Source of the DNA: JAAFHB01 sp942493325 | Lineage (GTDB): Bacteria > Bacteroidota > Bacteroidia > Bacteroidales > Prolixibacteraceae | Assembly (NCBI GenBank): GCA_942493325.1 | Contig: OW818689.1 | Coordinates: 6,138,001 to 6,202,000 of the forward strand | Length of the DNA stretch: 64,000 bases | Direction of reading: 5' to 3' | In this document: piece by piece, positions 1 through 8,198 of the stretch | Layout of the letters: each line of letters opens with the position of its first letter | How positions within the stretch are numbered: the stretch's first letter is position 1 | Translations under genes and position numbers: made by a program | The notes under the pieces: generated by a model | Told to the model about the DNA's origin: nothing | Database searches by the model: none | Seen by the model: the letters and a program-made list of their open reading frames with translations, nothing else

Positions 1-1
1 G

Positions 2-1237
2 CCTGAAAGTCTTCCAAGGGAAGAATGCCATATTTATCCAGATCAACCTGACCTGAAAAATTGGATTGAGCTGGAACCGGAGATCACCGAAGTATTGGAA
101 CGCGATCCGTCCAGATGGTACGTGCGCAGAATCATTCGTCACAAATATGCACTAAAGGACAAGAGCCTGGATGTGGAGAAGCAGATCATTACAGCTCCAA
201 TGCCTGCACTGCCAATCGCCAAAAGCTACGCCGGAGCAACTCTTTTGGCCGATATCAGCATTGACAAATATGTGAATCATCTTCCTTTCTACCGCCAGAT
301 CCAGATGTTTCAGCAACAAGGCATAACCATCTCCCCGGCCACCATTAACGGGTGGTTCCAGGATGTGGCTGATCTGATGAGACCGGGCTATTACAGACTT
401 AAGGAGATGGTCCTAAGTTCTGACTATATCCAGAGTGATGAAACCACGATCCCGATTATAAATAACGAAAAGCACAAGACTGTAAAAGGATACATCTGGA
501 TGGTCCGGGCGGTGATGCGGGACCTGGTCTTCTTCCATTACGATTATGGTTCTCGGGCACAAAAAGTGGCACTGGAAATATTTAAGGATTATCAGGGGGT
601 AATCCAGACGGACGGTTATGCCGTATATGATATGTACGAGAATAAGAAGGGAGTTCTTCCCATTGGTTGCTGGGCGCATAGTAGACGTCGATTTGATGAA
701 GCATTGAAGGAGGATAAAGCCAGGGCGACGTATGCTCTGGAGCAGATAGGCCTGCTCTATGACGTTGAAAGACGAGCCGATCAGGAAAAACTCACCTATG
801 ACGAGCGTGCCGACTTGCGTTCTCGACTATCATATCCCATTATGGTTGCCTTTGAAAAATGGTTGGTCAATGAATACTCCAAAGTTTTGCCCAGAGGGCG
901 CATTGGCCAAGCGATTAAATACACCTACGGAATTTACCACAAGTTGACCCGGTATCACCTGGATGGCCGGCTGAAGATGGATAACAATCTTGCGGAAAAT
1001 GCTGTCAGGCCAATCGCCCTGGGTCGGAAGAACTGGTTGTTCTGTGGCAATCACGAAGCAGCCGAAAATGCAGCCATTATGTATTCCATGCTGGGATGTT
1101 GCAAGGCAAGTGGTGTGAACTTCCGTGAATGGCTTGTCTTCTTCCTGAACAACGTCCATAAATATGACCAGGATTACACCAAAGACCTGGCAGAACTACT
1201 ACCGCACAACTTTAAACTGCAAAACCCAAAATTGTAA
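2..1237 (+). CDS. IS66 family transposase (TnpC), 5' end outside window
   Basis: DDE transposase of the IS66 family, which cuts and joins the ends of its own element. The reading frame is already open at base 2, so the start lies upstream of the window and only the central and C-terminal parts are seen. The catalytic core includes SDETT (about base 435), QTDGYAVYD (about base 607) and DNNLAENAVRPIALGRKNW (about base 980), which fit the D, D and E of the family. The end, from about base 1100, matches the usual IS66 C-terminal segment (WLVFFLNNVHKY). The accessory genes tnpA and tnpB would lie to the left, outside the window. The element's right end must lie between the stop codon and the RAYT relic at 1344, but I could not define its terminal repeat. 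No lesion is visible in the part seen. Confidence 0.93.
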   Translation, partial: PESLPREECHIYPDQPDLKNWIELEPEITEVLERDPSRWYVRRIIRHKYALKDKSLDVEKQIITAPMPALPIAKSYAGATLLADISIDKYVNHLPFYRQIQMFQQQGITISPATINGWFQDVADLMRPGYYRLKEMVLSSDYIQSDETTIPIINNEKHKTVKGYIWMVRAVMRDLVFFHYDYGSRAQKVALEIFKDYQGVIQTDGYAVYDMYENKKGVLPIGCWAHSRRRFDEALKEDKARATYALEQIGLLYDVERRADQEKLTYDERADLRSRLSYPIMVAFEKWLVNEYSKVLPRGRIGQAIKYTYGIYHKLTRYHLDGRLKMDNNLAENAVRPIALGRKNWLFCGNHEAAENAAIMYSMLGCCKASGVNFREWLVFFLNNVHKYDQDYTKDLAELLPHNFKLQNPKL

Positions 1238-1343
1238 CATCTTCTCCTAAGTCTATCAAAGTTCTCCGTACATTTTAGAATAACTTTGAAAGTGACATCC
1301 TGATTTCTCAGGAAAACAAGACGTACTTCACCGAATGCTTACG

Positions 1344-1420
1344 TTTATTTTCTGACTTTTACCATCACCGATTGGGTTGATATCTGGTTACTCTATCGAT
1401 TTTCTTATGCTGGTGGATAA
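1344..1420 (+). pseudogene. RAYT (REP-associated tyrosine transposase) relic, 5' fragment
   Basis: Bases 1344-1385 are identical over 42 bp to 6042-6083, inside another RAYT relic, and encode YFLTFTITDWVDI, the first strand of a Y1/IS200-like transposase. About 35 bases later the IS21-type element begins. The matching 3' part of the gene lies beyond that element at 4172-4430, so the insertion (or a later rearrangement) separated the two halves. The upstream start is missing, possibly removed by the neighbouring IS66 element. Not functional. Confidence 0.7.
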
Positions 1421-1710
1421 TCCGGACCAAGCTGACCCCCCTGTGACCGGTAAAAATTAGATTTTTCTGCTGTTTTTCATGATTATTTTTCATGACAGTC
1501 CGGCAGATGTTGACCCCCTAAAATTGAGAAAAGAGGTAAAAAAATCCGGAGCATATTGACCCCCCTTGGAAGTTGCCGGGCGGGCTGGGTAAAAATCCGG
1601 AGCATATTGACCCCCTGGCGCTTTGCCTGTGGAGTACAAATCCGGAGCATATTGACCCCCCTTTGAAGTTGCCAGGTGGGTTGGGTACAAATCCGGAGCA
1701 TGCTGACCCC
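1421..1710 (+). repeat. Six degenerate transposase-binding repeats at IS21 left end
   Basis: A 20-bp motif (TCCGGAGCATATTGACCCCC and variants) occurs at about 1421, 1499, 1545, 1596, 1641 and 1692. The last four are spaced 45-51 bp and share part of the intervening sequence (AGTTGCC.GG.GGG.TGGGTA). This fits multiple IstA-binding sites; six at one end is many for the family. Confidence 0.75.
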
Positions 1711-1779
1711 TTTTATGAAATTAAATCACAGGATTTTGGTTCATTAGTGGAAAATACAAACCACTAACATGATATTCCA

Positions 1780-3342
1780 ATGGCCGGAAAACCAAAACCC
1801 ATGAGTCAGATTAAACAACTATTACAGTTACACAAGCAGGGCAATAGCATTAAGTTTATTGCCAGAAATTTAGGGATCAGTAAAAATACGGTTAAGGTTT
1901 ACCTTTCAAAACTGGCCTTGTCTGCGCTTGATACCCAGTCTCTTTTGGAATTGGAAGACCCGATCCTTGAAGCAAAGTTCCATGCCGGAAACCCGGCCTA
2001 CAAGGATGAGCGTTTTGAACATTTGAAGACTAAACTTGACTATCTCTCAAAAGAGTTGACACGCAAAGGTGTGACCAAGCGATTGCTGTGGGAAGAGTAC
2101 CGCAGTGTTTACCCGCAAGGATACGGTCACACGCAGTTCTGTTACCATTTGTCGCAACAACTAACAGCACTCAAGCCTTCGATGGTTTTGCAGCACAGAG
2201 CCGCTGAAAAGCTCTTTATTGACTTTGCAGGCGCTAAGCTATCTTATGTTAATCATGAGACAGGAGAAATTGTTTGGTGCCAGGTATTTGTTGCTTGTCT
2301 TCCCTACTCCGATTATAGTTTTGCCATGGCAGTAAGGAGTCAAAGTATAGGCGATTTTCTTTTTGCGCTTGACTGCTGCCTCCAGGAATTTAATGGTGTT
2401 CCACAGGCACTGGTACCCGACAACCTGAAGTCGGCCATTGTAAAAGCAAGTTCTTACGAACCCGATGTTAACAGGGCTATGGAAGACTTTGCCAATCATT
2501 ATAATACGACTATAATACCCGCACGTGCCCGTAAACCCAAAGATAAGGCACTGGTTGAAAACCAGGTAAAACTGGTTTATAACAGGGTGTATGCCAAGTT
2601 ACGTAACGAGCAGTTTTTTGATTTAGTATCACTAAACAAAGGAATTTGTGAAAAGATGAGGGAGCATAACCAGACCCGTATGCAGCAGAAACCTTATTGC
2701 CGGGAAGAAAAGTATCTGGCCGATGAAAGGCATTTGTTACAACCACTTCCTGATCAGCGCTTTGAGTTAAAGCATTACCGCGAGCTGAAAGTTGCAAAAA
2801 ACAATCACATCTACCTTGCCGAGGATAAACATTATTACAGTGTTCCGTTTGCGAATATCGGTCTGGTGGTCAAAGTAATCTACACCCGTTCAATGGTTCA
2901 TATCTATGCAAAAGGAGAGCAAATAGCCTTGCACATACGCGATTACAAACAAGGCGGCTACACTACAGATAAAGAACATTTATGTTCAGAGCATCAGCAT
3001 TACCTGGACCGCAGCCCTGACTATTACCTGAAAAAAGCAGAATCAAAGTCAGCTGCACTTTACCAGCTTCTTGTACATCTGTTTGCACAAAACAGGCATC
3101 CCGAACAACTATACCGGACCTGCGATGGATTACTAAGCCTGCAACGCAAAATTGATGATCAAATCTTCTCAAAAGCCTGTATACTGGCGGTTAATAGTCA
3201 AAATTACACCTATTCATTTATCCTCAATGTCCTTAAAAACAAGATGACTGAAGCTCAGGAAACAGTGCAGGAAAAGCCGTTGCCTTCACATGCAAACACA
3301 AGGGGGAAAGAATATTACACACAAACAACCATCAATTTTTAA
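1780..3342 (+). CDS. istA: IS21 family transposase IstA
   Basis: Transposase of the IS21-type element, 520 residues, the usual length for IstA. The N-terminus (residues 8-45) is a helix-turn-helix typical of the family (IKFIARNLGISKNTVKVYL). The integrase-like catalytic core follows: D in LFIDFAGA (about residue 148), D in LVPDNLKSA (about 213) and E in DKALVENQVKLVY (about 262), giving the DDE triad. The C-terminal third matches the usual IstA beta-barrel and tail. It is followed after 19 bases by istB, with which it works: IstA recognises the TGACCCCC repeats and joins the ends, while IstB selects the target. No lesion is visible. Confidence 0.95.
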   Translation: MAGKPKPMSQIKQLLQLHKQGNSIKFIARNLGISKNTVKVYLSKLALSALDTQSLLELEDPILEAKFHAGNPAYKDERFEHLKTKLDYLSKELTRKGVTKRLLWEEYRSVYPQGYGHTQFCYHLSQQLTALKPSMVLQHRAAEKLFIDFAGAKLSYVNHETGEIVWCQVFVACLPYSDYSFAMAVRSQSIGDFLFALDCCLQEFNGVPQALVPDNLKSAIVKASSYEPDVNRAMEDFANHYNTTIIPARARKPKDKALVENQVKLVYNRVYAKLRNEQFFDLVSLNKGICEKMREHNQTRMQQKPYCREEKYLADERHLLQPLPDQRFELKHYRELKVAKNNHIYLAEDKHYYSVPFANIGLVVKVIYTRSMVHIYAKGEQIALHIRDYKQGGYTTDKEHLCSEHQHYLDRSPDYYLKKAESKSAALYQLLVHLFAQNRHPEQLYRTCDGLLSLQRKIDDQIFSKACILAVNSQNYTYSFILNVLKNKMTEAQETVQEKPLPSHANTRGKEYYTQTTINF

Positions 3343-3361
3343 CCATTAATTTTAATTATTT

Positions 3362-4081
3362 ATGATCCAAATCGAATCACACATGAGCCGGCTACGTTTA
3401 CACGGAATGAACCGCAGCTGGCAGGCCTTACTTGAAACCAGGCGTCAGCATGAACTCACGCTGATCGAAGGCCTGGAACTCCTTTTACAGGCTGAAGAAC
3501 AGGAACGGACAAACAGCCGGTTTGAACGGTTAAGAAAGACGGCCAGGTTCCGCTACCAGGCATCGATCGAAGAGATAAAAACAGATGCTTCCAGGGGTCT
3601 GGACAAGGGATTACTTATGACACTGGCAACGGGAGAATATCTCTCAAAAGGTGAAGCGATCCTAATTACAGGAGCTTCCGGTTGCGGCAAGAGTTTTTTG
3701 GCTTCGGCACTGGGTCATCAGGCTTGTGCACAAGGCTATAAAGTAGTCTATTATAACGCCCAGAAACTCCTGTTGAAAACTAAAATGGCAAGGCTAGAAG
3801 GCACTATATTTAAGTTTTTTGAGAGCCTCTCCAAAGCAGATCTGCTCATCCTCGATGATTTTGGACTGTCGCACCTTGAACAACAGCAACAGTTGGATCT
3901 GATGGAAATGATCGAGGACCGACATGGAAAAGCATCGACTATAATTGCAAGTCAGTTACCTGTAGCTAATTGGTATGATATAATCGGAGAAGAGACCATT
4001 GCAGATGCCATCCTGGACAGGCTTGTACATACGTCATACAGAATTGAATTAAAAGGTGAAAGTTTAAGAAAAAAACGGTAA
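3362..4081 (+). CDS. istB: IS21 family ATPase IstB
   Basis: AAA+ ATPase helper of IstA, 239 residues, close to the usual IstB length. Walker A is GASGCGKSFLASAL (about residue 104) and Walker B is LLILDDFGL (about residue 160), followed by a sensor-like segment STIIASQLPVANWYD (about residue 196). IstB polymerises on target DNA and passes it to the IstA complex. It ends about 45 bases before the right-end repeats of the element. The short N-terminal part (residues 1-80, helical) is the IstA-interacting region in relatives. Intact. Confidence 0.95.
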   Translation: MIQIESHMSRLRLHGMNRSWQALLETRRQHELTLIEGLELLLQAEEQERTNSRFERLRKTARFRYQASIEEIKTDASRGLDKGLLMTLATGEYLSKGEAILITGASGCGKSFLASALGHQACAQGYKVVYYNAQKLLLKTKMARLEGTIFKFFESLSKADLLILDDFGLSHLEQQQQLDLMEMIEDRHGKASTIIASQLPVANWYDIIGEETIADAILDRLVHTSYRIELKGESLRKKR

Positions 4082-4123
4082 AATTGTCAGTCATTAGAGT
4101 TCTCTGAAACCATCATCCTTGAT

Positions 4124-4166
4124 GGGGGGTCAATATGACCGGAGAGGGGGTCAACATCACCGGAAT
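4124..4166 (-). repeat. IS21 right-end repeats (two copies)
   Basis: GGGGGGTCAATATGACCGGA at 4124 and GGGGGTCAACATCACCGGAA at 4146 are in the opposite orientation to the six left-end copies, so the element is closed by inverted terminal motifs. Confidence 0.75.
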
Positions 4167-4171
4167 ATCCA

Positions 4172-4430
4172 GCTGGTAAATTTGATCATCGGATTAAAAA
4201 TTATAAGGTCTGGCAGGATACAAGTCATCCAATATTATTGGAAAGCAATCACTTAATCGATCAGAAAATCAACTATATTCACCAAAATCCTGTAAGGGCC
4301 TTAATTGTTCTAAATGTATAGACTATTTATTTAGTTCAGCCGGTGATTTTACAGGAACCAAAGGAATGGTAAATATTACAACAGAAATTAAAAAATCGAG
4401 TTATAAACTCAAAACCACAAACCCCTCCCC
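4172..4430 (+). pseudogene. RAYT relic, 3' fragment
   Basis: Translating from 4172 gives a typical RAYT C-terminal half: FDHRIKN, VWQ, then IDQKINYIHQNPVRALIV, the conserved helix of Y1_Tnp/RAYT proteins. The frame stops with TAG at 4319-4321. The adjacent frame from 4321 continues the family sequence as DYLFSSAGDFTGTKGMVNIT, so one small indel lies near 4318. The tail, to CCCCTCCCCG at 4422-4431, recurs at the end of the second RAYT relic (about 6145-6209). It is the distal half of the gene whose proximal piece is at 1344-1420. It cannot be functional. Confidence 0.78.
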
Positions 4431-5950
4431 GAAAAGCTACTCTTTATACACATCTCTGTAGAGTTCAGCTAGTACGAGGCCTTGGTACATTAGATTGAAT
4501 TTATCGAGGCCTCGTTTTAATGTTATAGGGCCTGGCTGACCAGTACTTTGATATCCTTTCCATCCTCCGATCCGGGCGATTATCCATGACATCCTTGCAA
4601 GGGTCCCAACCGGGTGAGGGTTTCTCTGTAATTTGGTTTTCCCTTCATATTTGACTTGAGATACATTTTCAGCAAACTCAATTTCCTGTTCGCTGAAAAC
4701 AACATAGGCACCAATGGAACATAGACCGTCTCTGTCTTGTCTGAGTTGTAATATTTTTAGTGCTGCCTGCATGGCCATCACTGTTAATTTCTTTAACCCT
4801 TTTCCACTTTCTAACTGGCTTGACTCAACGTCAATTCCCTGTTGTTTGAGTAAACGAAACAATTCCTCGATTAACCATCGGGTTTTATACCAAGAGACCA
4901 TCAGTATAGCTTCTGATACATCATTTACCTGATGTGTGGTAAGCAATCTCCATAATATCGGTTTTTCTCCGATAGGAACTGTTTCCGCGTTTTCATGTGC
5001 TTCAATCGCGGTAAGCTCAATATATTCAGGTAGATCCTTGTAAACACTTCTTTTGGGACGGCTTATTTTTACTTTGCAATACTTCACCTGAATAATAGCG
5101 TCCCTGCTTTCACGGTTTTTTCGTTTATCGCTACGTACGGATATTTTATAAGTGCCCGAGATCGGCTGTTCGGATAAATATTCATTTAATCTGTTTTCTT
5201 CCCCATACAACTCCCTGTTTTCTTTTGACCGTACTAATAAATCGGAATGAGCGCTTTTTAAATCAATAAACTCCTGATAGATGTCGCTTTCCCTATCCCC
5301 GATAATGGTCATATGGGCAACACTATCTTTTAAAAGGTCTATATTCTCTAAACCTGTTGATATCCATCTATAGGATTCTTTCTCTTCAATGGGTAGGTTC
5401 TTATAATCCCTTTGATTTCGGTCTAGTTTATCAAAGCGGCGGTTCCAGCAATGAATAGAGGAAAACCCAAGAGGGAAATGTCCACTAGTGTCAACAACTA
5501 ACATCGGATGAATGAAAAAACCTATGTCTTTTTCATTACCGATTGGTCCAAGATCCTGATCTTCGACGTGGAAAAAATTACGGTGTTTCTGATAATTTAT
5601 TTCACTGGAGTCCTGAAGACACAGAACATGCTTACCCTTACTTAACTCCTTTACTTTTCGTTGTGAGCTTTCTTTTAGTGAGGTAAAACTTACAGAGTCG
5701 TTATTAAAAAACCGGCTGTAAGCCATGTTATCTGCATGACTTACTGCAAATTGGTTTAATACCGCCGTTTGGTTTGATTCCATTTTTGTTAAGATTTCCA
5801 GCCCCTTTTTTCGAGACGTTTATCTTGAAACATCCCGAAGTAATCAATTTCTAATTGTTGCGATTCCATCTCTTTGTCTTTTATTAGTTATATCACGAAG
5901 ATAATCATTTCTATATTTGTGTATAAAGAGTAGCTTTTCGGGGAGGGGTT
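4420..5950. mobile_element. IS4 family insertion sequence with perfect 33-bp inverted ends
   Basis: Bases 4420-4452 and 5918-5950 are perfect 33-bp inverted repeats. The inner 21 bp (AAAAGCTACTCTTTATACACA) are clearly the element's own ends. The outer AACCCCTCCCCG also occurs without the element at 6198-6209, at the end of another RAYT relic. The outer part may therefore be flanking REP-like palindrome into which the element jumped rather than element DNA. One intact transposase gene fills the element on the minus strand. No ordinary direct target duplication is evident. Confidence 0.8.
4437..5783 (-). CDS. IS4 family transposase
   Basis: DDE transposase of 448 residues in a Tn5/IS50-like IS4 layout. 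Visible motifs are the first Asp in VLCLQDSSEINY (about residue 56), the second Asp in IGDRESDIYQEF (about residue 162) and the YREK-like segment WYKTRWLIEELFRLLKQQG with the catalytic Glu (about residue 310). The stop codon lies inside the left inverted repeat, so the gene spans nearly the whole element. The start at 5783 gives the usual N-terminus; 135 bases remain to the right inverted repeat. The frame is intact and the inverted repeats are perfect, so a recent arrival is likely. Confidence 0.93.
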   Translation of the reverse strand: MESNQTAVLNQFAVSHADNMAYSRFFNNDSVSFTSLKESSQRKVKELSKGKHVLCLQDSSEINYQKHRNFFHVEDQDLGPIGNEKDIGFFIHPMLVVDTSGHFPLGFSSIHCWNRRFDKLDRNQRDYKNLPIEEKESYRWISTGLENIDLLKDSVAHMTIIGDRESDIYQEFIDLKSAHSDLLVRSKENRELYGEENRLNEYLSEQPISGTYKISVRSDKRKNRESRDAIIQVKYCKVKISRPKRSVYKDLPEYIELTAIEAHENAETVPIGEKPILWRLLTTHQVNDVSEAILMVSWYKTRWLIEELFRLLKQQGIDVESSQLESGKGLKKLTVMAMQAALKILQLRQDRDGLCSIGAYVVFSEQEIEFAENVSQVKYEGKTKLQRNPHPVGTLARMSWIIARIGGWKGYQSTGQPGPITLKRGLDKFNLMYQGLVLAELYRDVYKE

Positions 5951-5968
5951 GGATGTCAGTCGGTTGTA

Positions 5969-6211
5969 ATGACATATAAACCGCCAAGAATACATCACAC
6001 TATGTCATCTGAAGACTATACAATCGCCGATCAGAACGCTGTTTATTTTCTGACTTTTACCATCACCGATTGGGTTGATATCTTTACCCGAAATTGTTAC
6101 CGGATGGTAGTCGTTGATTCATTAAACTATTGCATTGAAAGTAATGGTAAATATTACAACAGAAATTTAAAAACGAGTTATAAACTCAAAACCACAAACC
6201 CCTCCCCGTAG
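5969..6211 (+). pseudogene. RAYT relic with large internal deletion
   Basis: A continuous 80-codon frame starts like a RAYT gene (MTYKPPRIHHTMSSEDYTIA, then YFLTFTITDWVDIFTR). Near residue 57 it jumps to a tail matching the 3' end of the other relic (YKLKTTNPSP), in a shifted frame. About 100 residues, including the expected catalytic Tyr region, are missing. CGGGGAGGGGTT lies upstream (5938-5950) and AACCCCTCCCCG closes it (6198-6209), so the remnant is bracketed by inverted GC-rich motifs like a REP-flanked, non-autonomous unit. Whether the 80-residue peptide is ever made is unknown. Confidence 0.65.
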
Positions 6212-6261
6212 AAACGGGTCAGGCAGTTACAAACGAGGGGGAGCGGTGGTGTTCGTTTTAA

Positions 6262-7483
6262 CAGCCACTAACTTATTGTTGATTTGCGATGTGCGGGCAT
6301 TACAGCACAAATGTTCATACGCAGAACCAAACTTTCTTTAATCACTAAAATGCCTCAAAAGCACAAAACCCCTCCTATTGCGAATACCTGCTGCCCTTAT
6401 TTCACTTTTCATTGAAAGTCTAATAGAGGTTGAGTGTGCCATATTGAATCTTCTTTAAATTCTAAAATGTGTGCATATTTAACATCAACATTTTCGCTCT
6501 TTATTGAATTAGCTAAAGATGTCAAATAGTCCATTGGCGGATCGGATTTTATTAATCTTAGAAGCTCATTTCCAGCATTACTAAACACATCAGTAGGAAT
6601 ATTAACTGTTGGTGTATTGGCTTTGATTTTTACAATTATAATGATATTCCCCGATGTGAAAACATGCTGGCTATCAACAGATTGTTGGATTAACTGATAA
6701 TTTACAAATGTTCCGGGTTGCAATAATCCTATTTCAGTTAATAAGGCTGTGTCGCTATAATTGATGTTGTATTTTTCCCTTAGTTTGTTATCGTCTTTTC
6801 CTTTAAAAAGTAAATTTGTATTCCCATTTGTGATTGCAAAATTCGCGACCTTCATGAAAATGTCAGCTTCGTTTTTGGATAAATTGCGAATTAATTCAAG
6901 AGTTCTTAATGAATATGATTTAGGTTGTTTTACTTCGCCTGCCAATATTTTGCCCAATAGTGCTTGCATCTCTTCGTTTGAAATATCTTCTGCAATTCGG
7001 AAAAATCGAGTTGTCCAATCTTCATCAAGTGATTCGTCAGTTACGGGTGGCTCATTCTTTAATTCTTCTGCAGCAATTGCAGTTACCCTTTCAATATTTA
7101 GTTGCTTCTTGGCTTCTTGGAAATTTAGTCTTTCTTGCGTTCTGTCTTCAAGTGGTGGATTGATTAAAATTGGATGCTGATTTTCTACTGATAACTCTTT
7201 TGGCGAACTTATTGCAAGCGTTTCTTCCTTGTATTCTATTCCACCTGTCAATTGAAAATTCTCTTTTACTGCTGAGGCAATTATTTTAATTTCTTTAGCT
7301 CTCGCTTCCGCAAGTTTTTCAATTTCATACGCCTTAGTGTCAACATCTTTTCTGTCGAAGTATGATTTTGATATTTTACCCACTGAATTTGAAACTATAT
7401 CAATTAGTTTATCAATTGGTAAGACTTTTCCAATTCCTAAAATGTCGTTTAATTTCATTCTCTAATTTGCTTGTTAGTTGCTG
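6262..7483. repeat. Imperfect 11-bp inverted repeat bracketing the DUF2806 gene
   Basis: CAGCCACTAAC at 6262-6272 and GTTAGTTGCTG at 7473-7483 are inverted copies with one mismatch. They lie about 150 bases beyond the stop and 15 bases beyond the start of the gene between them. The cores GTTAG.(T/G)GC look vaguely like integron attC core sites but do not fit the GTTRRRY consensus. They may mark a cassette-like or mobile unit, or be chance. Confidence 0.4.
6409..7458 (-). CDS. DUF2806 domain protein
   Basis: A 349-residue soluble protein of unknown biochemical function. The central segment (about residues 150-220: DWTTRFFRIAEDISNEEMQ, then LLGKILAGEVKQP and LRTLELIRNLSK) matches the conserved part of the DUF2806 family. 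The N-terminal 100 residues are predicted helical and charged, starting with DILGIGKVLPIDKLIDIV. No signal peptide or membrane segment is visible. Family members are often strain-variable, and a role in genome conflict has been suspected, but I know of no proven activity. Here it is alone, downstream of the IS pile, bracketed by a short inverted repeat and A+T-rich flanks. The start at 7458 is the first Met and gives a natural N-terminus. Confidence 0.75.
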   Translation of the reverse strand: MKLNDILGIGKVLPIDKLIDIVSNSVGKISKSYFDRKDVDTKAYEIEKLAEARAKEIKIIASAVKENFQLTGGIEYKEETLAISSPKELSVENQHPILINPPLEDRTQERLNFQEAKKQLNIERVTAIAAEELKNEPPVTDESLDEDWTTRFFRIAEDISNEEMQALLGKILAGEVKQPKSYSLRTLELIRNLSKNEADIFMKVANFAITNGNTNLLFKGKDDNKLREKYNINYSDTALLTEIGLLQPGTFVNYQLIQQSVDSQHVFTSGNIIIIVKIKANTPTVNIPTDVFSNAGNELLRLIKSDPPMDYLTSLANSIKSENVDVKYAHILEFKEDSIWHTQPLLDFQ

Positions 7484-7724
7484 TGCTCACTGTTTTGATA
7501 GGGATGCCAGTCTTATATGTTTTAGAAAAACAGACGTATCTGCTTAATATGGTAGGGAATATCTAGTAATTGTCATTTTTTTTCATGTAAAAATAGTCCG
7601 TAAAAAAATAGTATCAAATATTTTTTACATAATCTTTAAATGTTCTTCAACATATATTTTGCAGAATAATACTTTTTCGGACTTCCGCTTCACTATCATA
7701 TAATGAAGGGATTAGATATGGATA

Positions 7725-7850
7725 CCTGTTCCTTATTCCCTTATTTAAATCCAACGGATGTTTAATGGGAAATAGTTACCCGGGTTACCGTAAAATAAAG
7801 GAATAAGGGGAATTTATGGGCGAACTGAATTTTCTACCAAGGGAATAAGG
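7725..7850. repeat. Nested hairpin repeat A, copy 1
   Basis: CCTTATTCCCTTATTT (7731-7746) faces AAATAAAGGAATAAGG (7793-7808), 15 of 16 pairing, across a 46-base loop. A further arm CTACCAAGGGAATAAGG (7834-7850) pairs 16 of 17 with 8036-8052. Bases 7725-7795 recur as a direct repeat at 8071-8138. Each arm is a doubled CCTTATT unit. The rest of the gene-free stretch 7484-8198 is A+T-rich and shows no coding frame I can support. Confidence 0.7.
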
Positions 7851-8034
7851 GTCACTCACAATAGATTATACATCACTATAGCGCCTTAAAATTGATCATT
7901 GTCTTTTTCTTAAAATAGTTGTTAACAGAGCGGTGATGGCATTAAATTTTTTTATGTGGGGAACTAATATAATTTGGTGGTAATAAATTTACCCTACCTT
8001 CCCGGATGAAAGGTTTTATTTATAAAACACACCC

Positions 8035-8138
8035 ACCTTATTCCCTTAGTAGCAAAGGAAACATAAAAAACCTGTTCCTTATTCCCTTATTTTAAATCCA
8101 CCGGGTGTTTAACGGGTATTTGTAACCCGGGTTGCCGT
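8035..8138. repeat. Hairpin repeat A, copy 2 (partial)
   Basis: The arm CCTTATTCCCTTAGTAG (8036-8052) complements copy 1's outer arm at 7834-7850. Bases 8071-8138 repeat 7725-7795 at roughly 85 percent identity, with CCTGTTCCTTATTCCCTTAT shared exactly. The second stem arm present in copy 1 is missing here. The repeat ends about 60 bases before the stop of the next gene. Confidence 0.65.
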
Positions 8139-8198
8139 TAAATTTTTTACCGCAGAGAAAGGCAGAGGTCCGTCAGCTTACGGATTTATTATCGATTA

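Larger units (their letters stand above)
1421..4166 (+). mobile_element. IS21 family insertion sequence
   Basis: Element of about 2.7 kb with istA and istB in order. The left end begins with TCCGGACCAAGCTGACCCCC at 1421. The right end is the inverse pattern GGGGGTCAACATCACCGGAA, ending about 4166. Both ends carry several copies of the TCCGG-N8-TGACCCCC motif, as expected for IstA-binding multiple terminal repeats of IS21 elements. I could not define a clear target-site duplication, so the exact boundaries are good to only a few bases. It lies inside a RAYT relic. Both genes look intact, so the element may be active. Confidence 0.85.

Noticed and set aside
1545..1710. CRISPR-like array (20-bp repeats, about 30-bp spacers)
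   Set aside because: The repeats are degenerate, the spacers are alike, the motif equals the terminal repeats of the IS21-type element, and no cas genes are present.
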